From NCBI GenBank assembly GCA_037176845.1, contig JAYKXP010000058.1:1-64000 (forward strand): a DNA stretch of 64,000 bases, read 5' to 3'. Shown piece by piece: positions 1 to 13,507 of the stretch. Below the pieces are notes generated by a model. The model did no database searches. It saw only the letters and a program-made list of their open reading frames with translations, and was not told where the DNA came from. Positions within the stretch are counted from its first letter, which is position 1, and every line of letters begins with the position of its first letter. The position numbers and the translations under genes are program-made. Origin of the DNA: Paramarasmius palmivorus. Taxonomy: Eukaryota; Basidiomycota; Agaricomycetes; Agaricales; Marasmiaceae.

Positions 1-1128
1 TTTACGGTTGAGCAAACCGCGATGCGTCTTGCAGAAAGGATCCGTGTGTAGGTCGCCAGTGGCTGAGCTTAAAATTCCAGAAAGACAGACCCTAAGAGTC
101 TTTGAGAACTTTAACTTTTCACTTTCAACATCGTGAATTATTCCACGGCCCGCACACTCATCACACAACTTTCCCTGGCTTTCAGAGTTCACTAGAATTC
201 AAGTTCGTATTTCTTTTTAACTCGGCATAACTAGGAGGGCTCAATTTATCGTGGCTTCTACTAATTTCTTCCGACGTCCGTTCGAGTCACAAACTTTAGA
301 CTAATTTAGCTCCATAACTGGCGGACACCCTGTATCCTCATTTTGCGAGTGTCAAGATTTTGCCACGCTTATACTCTTCTACAGTCCAGTGTGCCCCAAT
401 TGAAGCAGGTATAATTACAGTAAGATCACACCACGCTAGTTAGTGATTGTTCAACGGTAAAGCAAGCTTCTAGACAGCGGTAGTATCACTAATGCTATAG
501 CTGATTGTTCAGGCGAATGAAGCCCCGATAACATGATAATCTATCATGACACATACATTCACATCTCACAACGAGATCGTAAAAGAAACAAATTTCGAAG
601 CCCAGTTTTACTTCATATATGCCGCTCTAAAAATTGACAAGTAAACGTACCGAGGACTTCCATGTCCATTTCAACAGAGCAGTCTGCAATGATCATGGGG
701 CGATCGACCGCGAATGCTAGCTTGGTACTGTTGATTGACAGATTGGACGGAGATAGCGTCCTACTACGCTCCGACCGGAAGGTCAAGCTTCAAGTCCATT
801 CATCGCGAAGGCAAGAATCGGACAATCGCTCTCCGTGTCGAGGAGTGCAACGAGCATAGATCTACGGTAGGATTCCAATGCTCCCAGTAGAAATCGAGTA
901 TACACATACTCAGTCCGAAATCTTTATAGGTAATCTGAAAGTGCTGACCAATTCTACATTTTATCGGCTACATTACGCTAATAATCTACATCGCGTCTGC
1001 TACTCAATAATTAATAGCTTACTGTAACGTTCACTAAGCAACAAGCAAACTAATGGATGGCCAACATGATCTAATGACAACGCAATAGAAAAAATATTAA
1101 GTTACATCACCATAATCCTCAGCTCGCC
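1..1128. other. Gene-poor left edge
   Basis: I see no credible coding region here. The only open frames are short, and their composition does not resemble the exons further right. The stretch is AT-rich with scattered short homopolymers. It could be intergenic DNA or decayed repeat sequence; nothing in it identifies a family. Confidence 0.5.
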
Positions 1129-1169
1129 CTATAGTAAAGAATGAGGAATATCACAATGTCCCCTCATGA

Positions 1170-2610
1170 TCAGAAGCCTACCCGCAGTGCCATCCCTGAG
1201 GCGGTCTGATAGGGAATGTGTCGCCAAAAGAAAGCATTGGCAAACGTTTTGTGCATATCGAGTCCCCTCCTGAGATAGAAATACTGTGAGCAACGCGTAC
1301 AACGTCCACTGGCTTGGATTCCCGTGCTGAGTGACGTCATGCCTCCAGCGTTCGTGGTTGCTGAGAAGCATGCGCCACATCCCACAGTACATTCGTACGA
1401 TTTCTTGTCCTTAATGGCCGTGAGTATATCAACCATGTAGCATCTCGCGTAATAACCTGCTCGTGAACATCGGTTGCAATTACGGCTTCTTGCAAGGGAA
1501 GTTTCGTGGGCAGCTTCGTGTCCCTAAATGAATGATGACAGACGGTGCTTCTAGCCGGGGGAGGCGAGTCGTGCGACATCGAGTGACTTTGGTGTCATAG
1601 CAGCTGGCGATGAAGAGACTGTTCACTTGGTACTGGTGATGAAATCCCATTAATAATTCCCAATGAATGTCCCGAACGAACAGCAGTGTGGGGGAGGATC
1701 GAACGACCGAATTCCAGTGCTATGCTCCTTGAATGAAATCTCTGGAATCCTTCGTTATTGCCATTCATACCAGCATGTGATGTATGCCGCATAGAGGTGC
1801 TTGCAACCGGCATGTTCCCGAATGAATGATTATGATGGTGATGAAGATTGTCGTAACCTGGATAGCTAGGGCTTGCAACGAACCCGGGAGGATCGGAGGG
1901 TAACATGAACGAGGTCATGTCTAGACTGCCTGTGTATTCATACTAAGTCACTGATTGATGAACAGCTAACGCGGTGTAGGCTCACCTATATCACTTCCTT
2001 CCTGGGGTAGCGCATTAGAAGGCATATCCTCGAAACGTCTTAACGAAGTAGAGGGACTTTGCCTCGAACCATCTGCAAGGAGGTTGTCAGAAAAACCGCT
2101 TGAAGGGAACAGTTTGACGTACCAAAGTAAATGGGATTCTCGTTCTCGATATAGCTCGATGGAGCCCGGCAGGGTTCTGAAGGGGCTGCTAAGTTTTTTT
2201 TCGTCATCACTCTGCTGTTTTTTTTTTTTTGAAAATCACTCACCAGGCCATTGTGCTGTTTCAGTGACGATAGGCCTTCTCGAGACGGAAAGTGTTAAGC
2301 CACCACTACCCTCTTCCACGACGTCAAATTGTATACTTGAGGGCATCTGAGATGTATTGCACTCCGGCTTCAAGAATGCGCCTGGGGGTAATGATTTAAG
2401 CTCGAAGGAAGGCCGCATCAGAGGCTGCCGCCAGGGATGCGAATCATCAATTGAAATACGTCGAGTGCTTGTAATGGCAACGCGAACGACATCCTCGTCG
2501 ATCTGAATCAATCTGTGAAGAAACCAGAGGTGATCGCGGGTATATGCTAGTGTCCAAAACTGGATGAGGTTTTGAAGTGGGTGGCAGTCGAAGAAATCAA
2601 AGGGATTCAA
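1170..2610 (-). CDS. Possible C2H2-like zinc-finger transcription factor, possibly decayed
   Basis: Low-confidence gene. Minus-strand reading frames join through plausible introns (for example a GTGAGC donor near 1984 leading into an exon at about 1930) and give a Ser/His/Asn-rich region with a run of four histidines (HHHHNH), followed by two cysteine-rich finger-like pieces near 1250-1400. The second, with CTRC and then LRRGLDMH, keeps the C-x2-C-x12-H spacing of a C2H2 finger. The first has CGAC, but its histidines (RHDVTQH) lie in a neighbouring frame. This looks like a fungal C2H2 regulator with either an unrecognised intron or frame-breaking mutations. The 5' end is not resolved: open frames continue on the same strand to about 3459 without a recognisable domain. 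It could equally be a pseudogene. Confidence 0.3.
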
Positions 2611-3459
2611 CAGGCACTATTTAAGGAGAACCTTGATTAGCATAGCACTTACTTAAGACCAGCAAAATGGTACCGACAATCACTGCGCCCCGATTCGAAT
2701 TTCCCGGATTACGTTTCTGTGCTGCTGCCGAAACAGGTCCAGGAGGGGAAATCCTCTGATTGCAGTTGACTCGTGGACAAGGAGACATCTGATTCAAGTA
2801 GCCACGCCGACGGTGATTACACCAAGGACAAGGACTTTGGAGCTTCCCGCCTTGTTCCCGCTCGACGAGACTATCTTTATCACCACTCGAGAATAGCATA
2901 TTGAACGAGATACTTGGTCCCGAACCGCTCAGCTGAAGAAAAGATATGGATTAGCACAATGGGCCTACAAATTATGATGAGATTGGCCCTTGAAACTGGC
3001 CGCACTAAGAACGACCGAAATCAAGCAGAAATACTACATATCTCCATCAGATCCCAGGTAGCGAGAATGATCTTGATACTTCCTGCAATTCATTCGTAAA
3101 CAGAACATCTTCCGACAGACAGCAAAACAGCGCCCAGTTTGGAAGGGTAAGCCGTAGAGTACGGAGTCACGGTTAAGAAGCGAAATTGAGGGGTCATCTG
3201 AATGGAGGTGTGGCACATCCCACTCCTCCAGAGCGCGAGGCGAATGGGTTTCGTGGTCAGAGTAAGCGATGGGCGCCGACGATTTCTCGAAAATCCTCGT
3301 ATGCTGTGCCAGGGACGAGGGGGCGCGTAGTCCCGCGTATTCTTGAACGTTGCTGAGAATAGAGCGCTTCAAGGACGCGCTCGTCACGGTGAAGTAGTTT
3401 ACGAGAAAATAGGAAAGACGCTCATAGCGTGTTGAATATAGTTGAAATGAAAAGCCCAT

Positions 3460-4957
3460 GAAGTGGGCAAAGAAACTTGAAGACCCTGCTACATCAAAGA
3501 GGCCATTGGAGATGGTGTGGAGAATGCTGCGGTGACTATGACCTAGGGTTCGTCATTGCTATCCTGACAACCACCTGCAGTTAAAACGATGTAAGTATAT
3601 ATTTTCGACAGCCTTTCATCGGCAATATTTGATGACAGTGGCACAATACGCCATCGACACCTTTGACGTCTTGGAAAGTATAATATCAAATATAGAGAAC
3701 CTGACCTTTAGTTTGGCAAGCCTTGAGAGCTTTTGTTCTCTGAGTTTGAAGATGATGCTGGGTAACAACTCAAAAAATCCTAACCCTAGCGACATATGCC
3801 GCAAGCCCTACCCCACTAACCTGGAGTTACCAGCGACCATCTGAACAGTAACTTTTTCCCACCGTTTCCAAAGAGTAATTCCTGATACCGATCTCGAGGT
3901 AAATCCGGCCAAACCGGTAGGGAAGGATGCACATCAGAGAATGTACGGAGGAAAAGCTAGGAAAGGTTTGAAGGGTGAGTGTTCCTCAGGTATACAGTGA
4001 TCACGATTCCGATTCGCATCCCTCTTCAAAGTACATCTAGCTTTGAGGTTGATCTTCATGAGGCTCGTCGCCGTTATCAGCTCAATTCTACTTCAAGCGT
4101 CAAGCCCCAGCTTTCCTATTCATATCCTCTGTCAGCACATGTATCTCGAAGTCGGGAGGATCTCAACCTGAACACTCCGCCTTCATCAAGGGGTGATCCG
4201 CCTTTCAAGAGGTTGGGAGGTGTGGTGGCTAGGGGTGGTTATGTACCATATATTCTCCATCAACATCAATAACTGCGATCCCGCCCTAAGAGGACAAAAG
4301 TTGGGCGTCAAAAGTCCAGTCATCGAAGCAGGGATTTTTGAATGGAACATCCATATCGATAAATTTGAACATGCCAGTGCTTCAAGGGCCAGGTTTCGAA
4401 CCGTCGTTCGATTTTCTGCGCCATGCGCAACGTCGACTATCGGAATGGAGATCGACGACACTACAAACTACGTCCAGGTCAATCATAAAGTTACCCTGTC
4501 CAGCCATCACGAAATGGCACACGCATTCTTGATGCTGCCACAAAAACTATTGAAATTTTCAACATGATACCTCATCGAAATTTATTGTTTACAGGCACTT
4601 CGTGTGGTAACGAATTATTCTTGAACGGTTCTTGTGCATACTTTCACGAACTAGATTGAATGCCAATGAGACCGATTGAAGTGGTTTTAAAAATAACCTT
4701 ACACATAGCTTATAGTACCCTAGTCTGTAACTGACCCCTACGCGACGCGCAAGCGGAGTGCGCTCTTCCTAATCGTACCCAAGACGTTAACATTAGCTAT
4801 AGTACTAAAATGCAAGAAACTGCCGAAAGCTGAGCGCTGAGGCCTGAGGCAGGCATTTCCGGCAATTAGGTCTTCTGTCATTTTCGTCGGTTCCGCATTC
4901 CCTGACTGCTCAAATCACCCACTGTGTCCCAACACCTACAAGCAGTTGCAGAAACCG
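3460..4957. other. Intergenic region with no recognised gene
   Basis: Several open frames of 60-120 codons overlap on both strands, but none has a recognisable domain, a convincing splice chain or a coherent protein-like composition. The last 300 bases are the presumed promoter of the deaminase gene to the right. Confidence 0.45.
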
Positions 4958-7239
4958 ATGTCTGGTTCTATTCCACAAGACTTAGCTCAATACAATCTCA
5001 AGCGGGACGAACTCATCAGAGCAGATCGCGCCTCTCGTTTGGACCATCTCCGAGCAAGTCTATTACCAGCAGAGCAGGAGGCCGACCAAGTCATTAGGAG
5101 GATCAGAGCCATAGAGGCGAATTCGATATGGACCGCAGACTACCCATCGATTCCTCACCCGTTTCCTGGAATGGAATTTTTGACAGGTACACTCTGGCAC
5201 TACTGCGATGAACACCGATGGCGTTAACAAAAGATAGGACGGACGATTATTGTTCAGACGAAGTTATTCAATATCTTGTCAAAGGTAACTCATTGATCGT
5301 CTTATTGGGTTCACATTCTTCACTCAAGAACTGCGCCTTCGAAGCTACCCAAAGGTGCCCTCCTTCATGCACACCTCGATGGCACCGTCAACGTTTCTGT
5401 GCTCTTGGAACTCGCATTGAAGCACTCGGCTATCCATGTTTGCGCAACAGAGCCCATCAGCGACAAAAACTTCACCTCCGCGCTCCCTCAGTTCAAAGCA
5501 TTCGCAGCAAGCGAGTTGTCAGATGTGGGGAATGTCGTAGGATTAACTGACGCGACATATCGGCCGAGTTCATGGATACCGATACAAAGAGCTCGAGAAT
5601 TGTTCCATGCAGACCTTGGTGGACCTGAGGGCTTCGATCGTTGGGTAACAAGATCCTTGACAATCGATCCTAGTGAGGCGTATGGCACCCACAATACTAG
5701 CACCAAAGCGCGTATTCTTTCCGCTTTCTCTACGCCAGAATTACTCATCTATATTATGGTTTAGATCTGGTCAAAATTCCAAACTACCTTTATGGTTGCC
5801 TCGGTGCGCTTTCCTTCTTCAACTGTCTGAAGCATACGGCCTCATCCCACTCATTCTCAGCCGCTTGTCCGCTATGAACCAATCCTTATCGAGTATATCC
5901 GCCAATTCATCGTCTCGTCTATTGAAGATGGCATCTCATATGTCGAACCTCGGGTGAATTTCATGTACAAGTAATGCAACGATACCATGTGGAGCGAGAT
6001 GTGTTTAACTCATAAACGACAATTCAGGTCCATCATCTCCGCCGATGGACAAGAAATCCCTCATCGCCAATTAGTCGTCATCTTTGACCGCGTCGTACGT
6101 GAAATCAAAGAGGAGCTGAAACGCGATGGCAAAGAAGGCTTCATCGGTGCGAGGGTCAGTACCTCGTGTTTCGGAGTCATGAGAATGAACGCTCATCCCA
6201 CTAACTAGATCATCTACACCACCGTTCGATTCTGTGATAACGAAGAATTGGAGTGGTACCTCCAGGATTGTATCGCTCTCAAGAAGGAATTCCCGCATCT
6301 CATTGCTGGTATTGTGATTATCATTTTTCTACTAGTATTAAAGCCGACTGTATCGCCCTAGGATTTGACTTGGTTGGACACGAAGATGTGCTGAAACCTC
6401 TCATCTACTACGCCGAAACCCTTCTTCGTTTTAAGCAGATGCAAAAGGAGGCGGGCGTAGAAATCCCGTTCATATTCCATGCAGGAGAAACTCTCGGAGA
6501 CGGAACTATGGCAGACACGAATCTGTATGATGCCATCCTTATGGGCACCAAACGCATTGGCCACGGGTTAGTACCTGTCACTAGTAGTGTTTCGCCCTCC
6601 CTGAAGGTGTATTGAAATTGATTACAGATTCTCTCTCGTAAAGCACCCCAAATTATTGGAAATATGCAAGGAGAGGGACATCGCAGTAGAGGTCTGTCCG
6701 ATTTCGTAGGTACCTTGGGTTATTGTCACGATTCAGTTGTTGACTTGATGTATAGGAACGAAATTCTTGTGAGTTCGCCGACTATGGTTACCTGACGCGG
6801 GCTTTGACGCGGTAGGTAGCGATTAACGTCTTCCATGAGCACACACCCTTTACCGATTCTCTTGAATAATGGTATTCACGTCGCTCTGTGCTCGGATGAC
6901 CCCTCCGTATTCGGCAACATGGGTTTGACTTTTGACTATTTCCAAGTACGTTCATTGGACAAGAACTTGTGCTCGTGAACACTATCTCACGCGCAGTTTC
7001 CCAGGTACTTGCTGCTAGTGAACTGACAGGCCTCATCCAATTGGGTGAGATGGCAAAGGATAGCATCAAGGTATGTTCTTTCACAACTTCGAGTACATCT
7101 GCGCTCATCAATACAACAGTACTCTACCCTTGACGCCAAAGAGAAGCAAGAGGCACTTGTACTTTGGCAGAAGCAATGGGAAACCTTCCTTGAATATGTT
7201 ATCTCAACAGGAAACGAATACCTCGCTAGTCATAATTAG
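4958..7239 (+). CDS. ADGF/CECR1-type adenosine deaminase-like metallohydrolase
   Basis: Predicted zinc-dependent purine-nucleoside deaminase of the amidohydrolase fold; the family converts adenosine to inosine. The family hallmarks appear in order once the short introns are removed: HAHLDGTV near 5365 (two metal-binding His), YVEPR near 5942, IFHAGET near 6472 (metal/catalytic His), RIGHG near 6556 and LCSDDP near 6890 (catalytic Asp pair). The C-terminus (about 7050-7239) is a helical tail ending at TAG. I chose the first ATG in frame with the ELIRADRASRL segment; the open frame upstream of it begins only at a TTG. No clear signal peptide follows this start, so the protein may be intracellular, unlike secreted animal ADGFs. 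Eight or more introns make some exon borders uncertain. The family assignment is firm; substrate specificity is inferred. Confidence 0.88.
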
Positions 7240-7741
7240 ACTCCTCACTACCACCTGATATCCATACTTGTTTCAACACTTGTATTCTTTGCACTTTCAG
7301 GAGGTACAACTACAACTTTAGGTAGACATTATTATAACACAGCAAGGTTCGACAGCGAAGAGGTGTGATATGTGATGCGATGATCGATGCGTTGGATGGT
7401 GGGCAGATGTGAGATGAGGAAGATTTGTTTGGATTGACACATCACAATAAGTACGAGGGAAAGGGGAAGGAGCACTATGCATGTAGCAAAAACTGCCTAC
7501 GATATCGATGCGGATTACTTCTGTCTGAAGGCTCCTTGACCTTCATGAGTATGATACAAAGCGAAGAGGAAGAACAACGAAGTTTGGAAAGCGACGGGAA
7601 GACAAGAGGGAGAAGGGGTGCATGGGCGTTATTGGGGAGCTCGCAACACGCGAGAAAGTCGAAGATATATACCGAAACCAACATCAAAAGACCAAAAAAT
7701 TCACGTGTGAAATGAAATATACCGTCCAAACCGGCAATGAT

Positions 7742-9090
7742 TTACGGCGACTGTTGTTGGCGAAGCTGCTTCTGCTTTTCTTGCTCCAAGCGCTGTGAGA
7801 ACAAACATCAGTTGCTAAGAATCTTTGAGGTGGTATCGAACGTACGTGGTAAAGCAGTTGAACTGCCATCTGGATGTTAGCTGGTTGTCCGGTAATGACA
7901 ACCAATCGTTCCCCTTCGCTGCCTGCAGGGGCCCCCGGGGCAGCGGCACCAGGCTCCATAATTTTGATATTGCTAGCGCTCATGTGCCGAATCTCGTTGA
8001 TTTTACTGCCTCCTTTTCCGATGATGCATCCCACGAGGTCGTTGGGAATGTAAATTTGTTGCGTCTGGAGCTGAGTCGACGCAGAATGGGGCGGGACTGG
8101 GGGTGCAGAGTAAGGGTTCGAATACCCAGGAACGTAGGAGGATCCTGTTGGTGCTGGACGACGGCTTGCAGGCTTGTAGCTGGAATTGGTAGATGACGGC
8201 ATTCTTTCTTGAGCTTCGATGAGGATATTGCCGATGTAGTAAGTTGCAATATGAATGGCATCAGCTACACCAGCCACGGACAGGACACGCTGACAAATAG
8301 ATTCATGAGTCAATGCCGAAAAATGAAGGATTGCTATTTGTGGACGTACTTCAGTCGACCCAGGCAGCATCCCCTCGCTGGCGTTCAAACGAGCCCCGCT
8401 GGCTTCCTGGATTTCTTTGATCTTGCTGCCTGCTCTACCAATCACCGAGCCCATACGAGAGTTGGGTATCATGAATTTGATAGTAACAGCACGGCTCCCA
8501 GGGACTGACGGCACGTCGAAGGGCTCATCATTGATACGGCGAACAATAAGACCAAAGGCCTAAGGAATGCGTGAGAAAGGCTGTTGACGTTGCAAAAGAG
8601 TGATTCACCTTTGATACTGCGTCCAGAGGACCGCTAACATTGAGGATTCTTTCGGGATTGCCGGGAATGCTCTCTGACACCATTACTCGAGCACCGCTCT
8701 TTTCCCGAATTTCGTTGACGTGTGAACCACCTTTCCCAATAATGATGGAGGCATCCTGGGTGACGATCAAGCAACGCATGTGGATCGTTGCAGCTGGGGG
8801 TGGTGGTGCAGATGTAGATGAAGACGGTTCAGCAGAGGTGGTAGCTGTGGATGATTTTCCATTGTCGCTAGGCCTTGTATCGTCCTCGCGCTCGGTTTTG
8901 TACTTGGGAGAACCTGAAGGGGTGGTATTGGTCGAGTGTAAATCAGACATTACAACGTCAAGACAGAACCTGTGGGACTTGGGGCTGAGTCATCCGTTGA
9001 AGGACCTGTGTTGGGACGCTTGTGCTGTTTCTGATGATCGCTATCAGAAGGAGAGCGGGACCGCTTGCGAGTCGAGTCAGCGTCTGGCAT
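7742..9090 (-). CDS. Three-KH-domain RNA-binding protein (PCBP/Rnc1/Pbp2-like)
   Basis: RNA-binding protein with three KH domains of the poly(C)-binding type, a family acting in mRNA stability, localisation and translation. The start is an ATG at the right edge giving MPDADSTRKRSRSPSD, a basic SR-like head. An intron of 56 bases (8914-8969) then joins to the Ser/Thr/Pro-rich linker. KH1 carries the GxxG loop as IIGKGGSHVNEI, KH2 as VIGRAGSKIKEI and KH3 as IIGKGGSKINEI. A linker rich in Ser, Pro and Tyr separates KH2 from KH3. The last intron (7793-7845) leads to a short Gln/Lys-rich tail ending RQQQSP. Five exons give about 380 residues, as in fission yeast Rnc1-like proteins. It is transcribed divergently from the FSH1-like gene across about 0.5 kb. 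Confidence 0.92.
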
Positions 9091-9593
9091 GGCCAATTTA
9101 GCTAATGGTTATTATGGTTTCACGGGGTGTGGGAGGCTGGGAAAAGTTGACGATGTGTGACAGAGTCTAATGGAGGATTGGGCAGGGTGTGAGGGGGATG
9201 CGAGGTTGGATACGCGATATAATACAAAATTTGACTTACCAGGTCGAGCAACAGGCTGAGTTTGCTGCCTAGGACGACGGGGAGAGGTAGGAGATGATGG
9301 TGGTCGCTGGTCAAGCGCTGTCTGAGTGATACAAACAAAACACAATCCTATTGTTTCCCCCCAAAAAAATTCACTTTTCTCGATAATTATGGCCTCGTAT
9401 GGTCTCCTCAGCACCTCTACTAGTACATATCACGGTCCAAATATCCTACTGGCGACTAGTCTCCTTGCTATGTTCGGTCCCGGTGCACTGTGACTTATGT
9501 CAGCGAAACAGCAACTTTTTCCTCGGGAGTCGGGATTTTTCTTACGCAGATTGCGAGTCATGGATCAACAAAAACATTTTCTCATTCTTTCAC

Positions 9594-10787
9594 CATGTCG
9601 ACGGCTACAACCAAAAAGGTTCTTGTTCTACATGGGTAGGCAGTTTTGGTTTTCAAAGGCCATTTGCTCGTGCTGATATCACATAGATATGCTCAGAATG
9701 CCAACATCTTTAGCAAAAGAGTAAGGCATACAATTCTGTCAAAGATATCGTTCTCATGTCTCGTGAAGCTTGCAGCACTCCGTAAGCAATGCAAAGGGGT
9801 AGAATTGTGTACGTCCAGCTGGAACCAGGCATATCCTTTGCTCATTACGTCTGGTCAGTCTTCCTGGACGCACCTCACATCTTACAACCAGTCGACCTCT
9901 TTGGCGACACACCCGAATCCCTCGACAGTGCCTCGGATCCTGCTCTTACCCCTCGTGGCTGGTGGAAATTCTCAGATTCTGCAAAAACGCAATACGTCGG
10001 AATCGAGACCACCCTGGATCTGATTCGTGATACTCTGAAATCAACTCGGTATGACGTGAGTGATTCTCTTCTCCCAATATGGATGGAACATAACTCACTC
10101 ATCTTCATACAGGGTGTTCTAGGGTTTAGGTATACCGTTACTCTTCCGAAATTAACACCACTGACCCATCGGTAGCCAAGGTGCTGCTTTAGCGACATTG
10201 ATAACAGCGCTAGTATGTCTTTTGAACTTCGCGTGTCGATGTAGTGATCTAATATCACCCTGAATCAGCTCGAAAGACCCCACCTGTATCCGCCTTTCCT
10301 GATAGATGGCCAGTCACCGCATCCTCCATTGTAAGCTTCATTTTCGTCCCCCCTCGTGCTCTCCGATCCTAAACATCAAATGAAGTCAGTACTGCGTCTC
10401 CGTTGCCGGGTTCAAGGCTCGAGATCCGATTGGCGACACTATCCTTTCACCAGGTTTCTCTACACCAACGTTACATATATTAGGCAAGACCGACGTGATA
10501 GTCACCGAAGAACGGGCCAAAACAATCCTAGATGTGACTATCAATAAACGGGTAGAGGAACATGAAGGCGGTACGGACTTCCATTCCAGCTTTTTTACCC
10601 GTGCAGTGTTGAACATCATGCAGGTCACTTTGTTCCGTCAAAGGCAAATTGGAGAAAGTTTTTGTCAGAGTATTTACGAGAAGGGCCAGCGGTAGACATT
10701 CCTTCGCCAAGTGCAATATCTGTATCAGCGCCTTCGTCGGGCACAGCGACACCAGTTACTGCTGAGACGATACCTCCACCAGTCTGA
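9594..10787 (+). CDS. FSH1-family serine hydrolase
   Basis: Alpha/beta hydrolase of the FSH (family of serine hydrolases) group, about 260 residues. The start gives KKVLVLHG, the usual first strand of the fold, then YAQNANIFSKR after an intron. The nucleophile sits in GVLGFSQGAALATL, split by an intron between 10138 and 10175. The later acid lies in GKTDVIV near 10485 and the catalytic His in HEGGHFVPS, also interrupted by an intron (about 10572-10622). The C-terminus adds a Ser/Pro/Thr-rich tail ending IPPPV. Fungal relatives are poorly characterised esterases or hydrolases, and some are linked to secondary metabolism. The natural substrate is unknown. Confidence 0.9.
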
Positions 10788-11209
10788 ATGTCAACTTGTG
10801 TTTAGGTGAGCCCGTTCCTTCTGTGCAGAGTCAAGTATTAATGCAATCCTCAGATGATATAGAATACTGCTGTACTTCATAGATCCGAGGAGTAATTTCA
10901 TGACACTTCCGCATTGCTATTCAACTTGCTTGAAATTTTGCGCGACCCTGGCACCAGGCGTTCGTGCGTAATGATCTTCCGTTGCCTGATCCGCTTTTTC
11001 AGGCTAAAATGGCTGCCAAGTACAGGGTCTGAAGGTACTAGATGCACTCTAATGGGCCTTGGTCTGCCTTGGTGTGTTCCAATCTTTGCGAAACCTGACC
11101 GGCAAGGTACGTCGCGGTCATAGAATTTCAAACCCGACGTTGTCAAATTTTCAACATCCGCGTATCTGTTCCGCTTTCTGTCGGCTCAAATAAACAGTTT
11201 CGGAGCGCG

Positions 11210-11216
11210 TATATAA
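11210..11216 (+). promoter_or_regulatory. TATA box of FAD-oxidase gene
   Basis: TATATAA lies about 49-55 bases upstream of the predicted ATG, a usual fungal spacing. It is preceded by AAATAAACAG and a GC-rich patch. Confidence 0.5.
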
Positions 11217-11264
11217 CGGGCGTTTTTTACTCTAAGGTACATTATCTCCCTTTCTTCCTCGACC

Positions 11265-13289
11265 ATGCTCAGATATATTCTGCTAGCCGTCATCCAGGCT
11301 AGTCTCCTGCTGAATACATGGGCACTCCCCGCCGATATCGACATTCGGGCGACCTCCGAGGACAAAGATGCTTGTGGGCAGATTCAGAAGGCTATTTCGT
11401 CAGCGTCGGAGCTTTTCTATCCTGGTAGGTCGCGTTGTATATTCAATGCATGGGTTCCAACTTGAACCCTTCACAGGTAGTGAGGGATACGATAGAGACA
11501 TTGCACATTGGGCACCCTCGAGTTCGCAGCAGGCGGCATGCAGCGTTGAGCCTGGTAACACGGATGACTTGAGCAAGATCGTAAGCAGATCACGCCTCTG
11601 TCCTCGCCGAGCGCTTTAACGTGACCGACATCTAGATCCAAATTATTGGTTCCACTCGTGCCAAATTCGCCGTGCGTACCGTAACATTGGGATGCCCTTC
11701 AGCATCTAACATCAATAGAAATCTAGGTCAAAGCAGGCGGCCACACAGCTAATGCCAAATGGTCGTCCACGGCCGGCGTGCAGATTGTCATGTATCGCTT
11801 CAACGAGGTGTCTTATGATGCAAAAACACAGACAGCGACCGTCGGGACAGGATTGGTCTGGGATGATGTTTATGCGGGACTTGAACCTTACAATGTTCAC
11901 GTTGCTGGTGCTCGGGTTACGGGGATTGGTGTGGGTGGATTCATAATGGGTGGAGGCAAGTGAGATTTTGTGTTTTGCAGACTTGATTTACTCAATATTC
12001 TTAGTAAAGGTTACTCCTGGTTCATGAATCAATATGGCCTTGCTATCGATACCGTCGTGGCGTATGAGCTAGTGAAACCTGACGGGTCAGTTGGCTGGGT
12101 GACCGAATCATCGGATCCTGATCTTTTTTTCGCACTCAAAGTAAGAGAATTTCCTTCTATTATTCAGAGATGTGGCTGAATTTCTGAATTCAGGGTGGCA
12201 TGAATAACTTTGTAGGAGGCTTTCATTGCAAGTGAATTTTTTATCGACTTTCATCATAGGGTGTCGTGACTCGAATTATTCTGAAAGCCTTCCCTGGAGG
12301 TCTGGTCTGGGTATGTCATTTCATCATTCTTTCTCCGACTGAGCTGATGAGTATTATTATAGGGAGGCCTGATTCAATATGTCTCAGGTTTCGACCAAGT
12401 CATGGCTGCAGTTCAAAAGTTCACTGAAACGGTCACTGATCCGAAGGCCGCTATCCTCACCACGTTCAATTATGTCCTTGGAAACGTAAGCAGTACTTTA
12501 TCTAAGTAAATAGAAGCTAACTGACGAAGGCTCTCAGTTGGGTATTAGTCAACAACTATTCTACGATGGGCCAAACCCGCCGCCTGATATCTTTGACGAT
12601 TTCCTGAGTGGCACTGCTCAATCTGTTATATCGGACGTGAAGACGAGGACACTGTATGACTTGATTCGATCCACCCAGGCGAACGCGACTGCGGGTACAA
12701 GGTATGTTATCGCTTCTCTTCTTTGAATTCAGCTGACATCGCACCAGGGCCGTCTTCAATACCGTGCCTCTGAAGAAGATCACCTTGAACATGATGCAAG
12801 CGGTAGTCAATGAAACCAAAGTAAGTTTATGTTCTCGTTTCCTTGTTGCCCTATTGAATGTGATATCAGTTCTACGCCGAAGCCGGAACTCCTAATTCGG
12901 GTGTTTTCACTGCATACACCTTCGAGCCTCATCTTTCTGACATACTCACACATACCAATTCACCCTCCGCGTGGCCTCCGTCGCGTTCGAGTGCCGACTA
13001 CCCACTTTTCATACACTATGCCTGGACATCAGAGTCAGCCGATGAATCATTCCGCAGTGCTATCAAACAGAGTGTGGCGCATCTAACTGACGTAGCCAAG
13101 GCGGAAGGACAGAAGGACGTTGGCAAGACCAACCCATACCCCAACTACGTTTACGATGCCAATGCCAAAAAGGTGTATGGTGACAATCTCCCAAAGTTAA
13201 AGGAGATTAAGAAGAGGGTAGACCCACAAGACGTGATGGGTTTAGCAGGCGGTTTAAAGATCAGGCCTTGGGAGGACAATGGACAATAA
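11265..13289 (+). CDS. Secreted FAD-linked oxidoreductase (BBE/PCMH family)
   Basis: Flavoprotein oxidase of the FAD-binding PCMH/berberine-bridge type, a family that oxidises alcohols, sugars or alkaloid-like metabolites with oxygen. The N-terminus LRYILLAVIQASLLLNTWA is a good signal peptide, so the product is probably secreted. FAD-domain marks follow in order: IIGSTRAKFAVKAGGHTAN, whose His in GGH is the usual covalent flavin attachment site; a V-G-TG-V-D-Y pattern; GVGGFIMGGG; and GGMNNFGVVT. The C-terminus keeps the fungal ending YGDNLPKLKEIKKRVDPQD followed by VMGLAGGLKI. About ten exons. A TATA box lies 50 bases upstream. The Cys used for bicovalent flavin linkage in some relatives is not evident. 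Substrate not predictable. Confidence 0.9.
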
Positions 13290-13507
13290 AGAGATGCACA
13301 TCTTTTGGGCTTCAACTGCAGCTATCTATCTTTATCATCGACGTTCCTTTTATTGCCGACGAATACTATATACCCTTCTTTATCCCAAGGACCATCTGAT
13401 AATGTAGTTTGCTAAGCATGCAAGCTGTCAAGTAAAATGTGGATAAAAGACGGCTCTGAGAAAGAGTCCTGTCGTTCTCTCTTGACCTTATCGATCTACC
13501 TACATCC

